Shown here piece after piece: positions 7,035-8,007 of a stretch of DNA of 8,007 nucleotides. The DNA is from JBEIUL01 sp044356865 (GTDB taxonomy: Bacteria; Planctomycetota; Phycisphaerae; Phycisphaerales; SM1A02), in assembly GCA_044356865.1 (NCBI GenBank), contig JBIKVN010000146.1, positions 1 to 8,007 of the forward strand. Reading direction: 5' to 3'. Position numbers and translations under genes: made by a program. Position 1 is the stretch's first letter. Each line of letters opens with the position of its first letter. Under the pieces are notes generated by a model. The model was given only the letters and a program-made list of their open reading frames with translations. It did no database searches and was not told the origin of the DNA.

Positions 7035-7054
7035 GGCCGGATACGGGGCCGGAT
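7035..7054. repeat. 8-bp direct repeat, possible operator in the phoU-pdxJ divergent region
   Basis: GGCCGGAT occurs at 7035-7042 and again at 7047-7054, a 12-bp offset. The second copy overlaps the candidate phoU -10 element, and the first falls where its transcript would begin. Direct half-sites near one helical turn apart can be binding sites for response regulators, but the spacing is not the usual 11 bp of a Pho box and the sequence does not match one. Confidence 0.35.
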
Positions 7055-7080
7055 TCTATCGTCCGAGGGTACGCTGTCGG
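7053..7080 (-). promoter_or_regulatory. Candidate sigma70-type promoter for phoU
   Basis: Read on the minus strand, CCGACA (7080-7075) is a 4/6 match to a -35 box and TAGAAT (7058-7053) is a 5/6 match to a -10 box, with 16-bp spacing. The transcript would start near 7046, giving a leader of about 22 nt before the phoU ATG. The TAGAAT stands out in very GC-rich DNA. No comparable plus-strand promoter for pdxJ was found in the 57-bp gap. Confidence 0.45.
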
Positions 7081-7081
7081 G

Positions 7082-7882
7082 ATGAACCCGAATCCCGGAA
7101 ATGCCCCGGCGACGATCGGCCTCGGCGTGAACATCGACCATGTCGCGACCATCCGTCAGGCCCGCCGGACCTACGAGCCCGATCCGGTCTGGGCGGCGGT
7201 CGAGGCGCAGCTGGGCGGGGCGGACGGGATCACCGTGCATCTCCGCGAGGACCGGCGGCACATCCAGGACGGCGACCTCGACCGCTTGGCCGGCGTCACC
7301 CAGGGGAAGCTCAACCTCGAGATGGCGGCCACCGACGAGATGATCGGGATCGCCTGCCGGCTGAAGCCGCAGACGGCGATGCTGGTGCCGGAGGGGCGGC
7401 ACGAGGTCACGACGGAAGGGGGCCTCGATGTCGCCGGCCAACGGACGGCGCTGCAGGACCGGGTTCGGCGGCTCATCGACGCCGGGATCGCGGTGAGCGT
7501 CTTCATCGACGCCGACCCGCGGCAGGTCGACGCGGCCCGCGAGGTCGGGGCGTCGATCTGCGAGGTTCACACCGGGCCGTACGCCCATGCGTTCGACGGC
7601 GGGATCCGCGATGCCGAGGGCGCGGCGGCCCGGGCCGAGCTGGCGAAGGTGGCCGAGGCCGGACGGCGGATCCGGGCGGCGGGCATGCGGTTCAACGCCG
7701 GCCACGCCCTGAACTACCGCAATGTCGGACCGATCGCCGCCCTCGATGGGGTGCGGGAGCTGCACATCGGCCACGCGATCGTGAGCCGGGCGGTGTTCGT
7801 CGGCATCCGCGAGGCGGTGCGGGAGATGAAGCGGTTGATGGTCGAGGCGGCCGACCGGGCGGCTGCCCAGCGGGGTGGCTGA
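7082..7882 (+). CDS. pdxJ: Pyridoxine 5'-phosphate synthase PdxJ
   Basis: PdxJ condenses 3-amino-2-oxopropyl phosphate with 1-deoxy-D-xylulose 5-phosphate to form pyridoxine 5'-phosphate, closing the pyridine ring of vitamin B6 in the cytoplasm. The 266-residue product carries the family motifs in order: LGVNIDHVATIRQAR (14-28), GADGITVHLREDRRHI (46-61, catalytic His53), NLEMA (78-82, catalytic Glu80), LVPE..HEVTTEGGLDV (101-117), FIDAD (141-145), EVHTGPYA (161-168), NAGHALNY (205-212, catalytic His208) and HIGHAIVSRAVF (228-239). All three catalytic residues known from E. coli PdxJ are present. The start adds about ten residues before the conserved core. A GAGGG at 7065-7069 is a rather distant ribosome site (12 nt); a GTG at codon 16 lies inside the conserved motif and is unlikely to be the start. 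Divergent from phoU and 65 bp upstream of dapA. Confidence 0.96.
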   Translation: MNPNPGNAPATIGLGVNIDHVATIRQARRTYEPDPVWAAVEAQLGGADGITVHLREDRRHIQDGDLDRLAGVTQGKLNLEMAATDEMIGIACRLKPQTAMLVPEGRHEVTTEGGLDVAGQRTALQDRVRRLIDAGIAVSVFIDADPRQVDAAREVGASICEVHTGPYAHAFDGGIRDAEGAAARAELAKVAEAGRRIRAAGMRFNAGHALNYRNVGPIAALDGVRELHIGHAIVSRAVFVGIREAVREMKRLMVEAADRAAAQRGG

Positions 7883-7884
7883 TC

Positions 7885-7902
7885 GCGGCGGACGAACGCC
7901 GC
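7885..7902 (+). terminator. GC hairpin after pdxJ
   Basis: GCGGCG (7885-7890), GACGAA loop, CGCCGC (7897-7902): a perfect 6-bp stem two bases after the pdxJ stop. It is followed by TATCCT rather than a T-tract. It could attenuate pdxJ transcripts before dapA, or be chance. Confidence 0.4.
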
Positions 7903-7936
7903 TATCCTCGCGTCTCCCACGGATGGGAACCTCTTC

Positions 7937-7942
7937 AGGGAG
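7937..7942 (+). promoter_or_regulatory. Ribosome binding site fixing the dapA start
   Basis: AGGGAG lies 5 nt before the ATG at 7948. It is the clearest Shine-Dalgarno sequence on the right side of the window and supports this start for the gene that runs off the edge. Confidence 0.7.
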
Positions 7943-7947
7943 ATCGC

Positions 7948-8007
7948 ATGGATCGCGCCGCCCCCACGAACCTTCACGGCTGCTACACCGCCCTCATCAC
8001 CCCGTTC
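7948..8007 (+). CDS. dapA: Probable 4-hydroxy-tetrahydrodipicolinate synthase DapA, first 20 codons
   Basis: Only MDRAAPTNLHGCYTALITPF is visible before the window ends. The G.YTALITPF ending matches the first strand of the DapA family (GS.VALVTPF-type), which opens the (beta/alpha)8 barrel. DapA condenses pyruvate and aspartate semialdehyde in the first committed step of diaminopimelate and lysine synthesis. Other members of the same aldolase superfamily (N-acetylneuraminate lyase, KDG aldolases) share this motif, so the exact enzyme cannot be fixed from 20 residues. It follows pdxJ in the same direction after 65 bp and has a good ribosome site. Confidence 0.7.
   Translation, partial: MDRAAPTNLHGCYTALITPF

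Noticed and set aside
6296..7081. Extension of the pdxJ frame upstream across phoU
   Set aside because: The extension is antisense to phoU and not PdxJ-like; the conserved PdxJ core begins about 14 residues after the ATG at 7082.
7025..7774. N-terminal extension of the phoU frame by 250 codons
   Set aside because: It lies opposite pdxJ, which is certain from its catalytic motifs. PhoU family length and start motif place the start at 7022-7024.
7883..7947. Lysine riboswitch upstream of dapA
   Set aside because: The 65-bp gap is far too short for a lysine riboswitch and lacks its conserved core.

Overview
The window is a high-GC bacterial chromosome segment with dense, G/C-ending codon use, short intergenic gaps and few T-rich terminators. 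The gene content suggests a Planctomycetota-like organism, perhaps Phycisphaerae. This rests on very large secreted proteins with pre-peptidase C-terminal (PPC)-like domains and a eukaryotic-type UDP-sugar pyrophosphorylase, both of which I associate with that phylum. It is an inference; there is no rRNA or other taxonomic marker here.

Left half (1-4847, + strand): two tandem genes for large paralogous exported proteins. The first enters from the left edge, so only its C-terminal 708 residues are visible. It shows the end of a shared core domain, a PPC-like beta domain, an Asp/Glu/Gly repeat linker, a second PPC-like domain and four repeats of about 65 residues. A long hairpin follows its stop codon. 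The second gene (838 residues) is complete. It has a signal peptide, a large core that includes helices resembling alpha/alpha-toroid proteins, the shared segment (about 75% identical over its first 60 residues), one degenerate PPC-like domain and a short acidic tail. It ends where the first protein begins its acidic linker. Neither protein has a function I can name.

Right half (4848-8007): housekeeping genes. On the minus strand, phoU (phosphate-signalling regulator) is followed 10 bp later by a UDP-sugar pyrophosphorylase of the UAP1/UDPGP family, probably as an operon that converges on the secreted-protein gene. Divergent from phoU across a 57-bp gap is pdxJ (last ring-forming step of pyridoxine 5'-phosphate synthesis), followed by the first 20 codons of a probable dapA (lysine/diaminopimelate synthesis). 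The phoU-pdxJ gap holds a candidate minus-strand promoter and a 12-bp-spaced direct repeat.

No tRNA, rRNA, CRISPR array, insertion sequence or defence system was seen. The most unusual content is the tandem pair of multidomain secreted paralogs, with their repeat arrays and mosaic codon usage.
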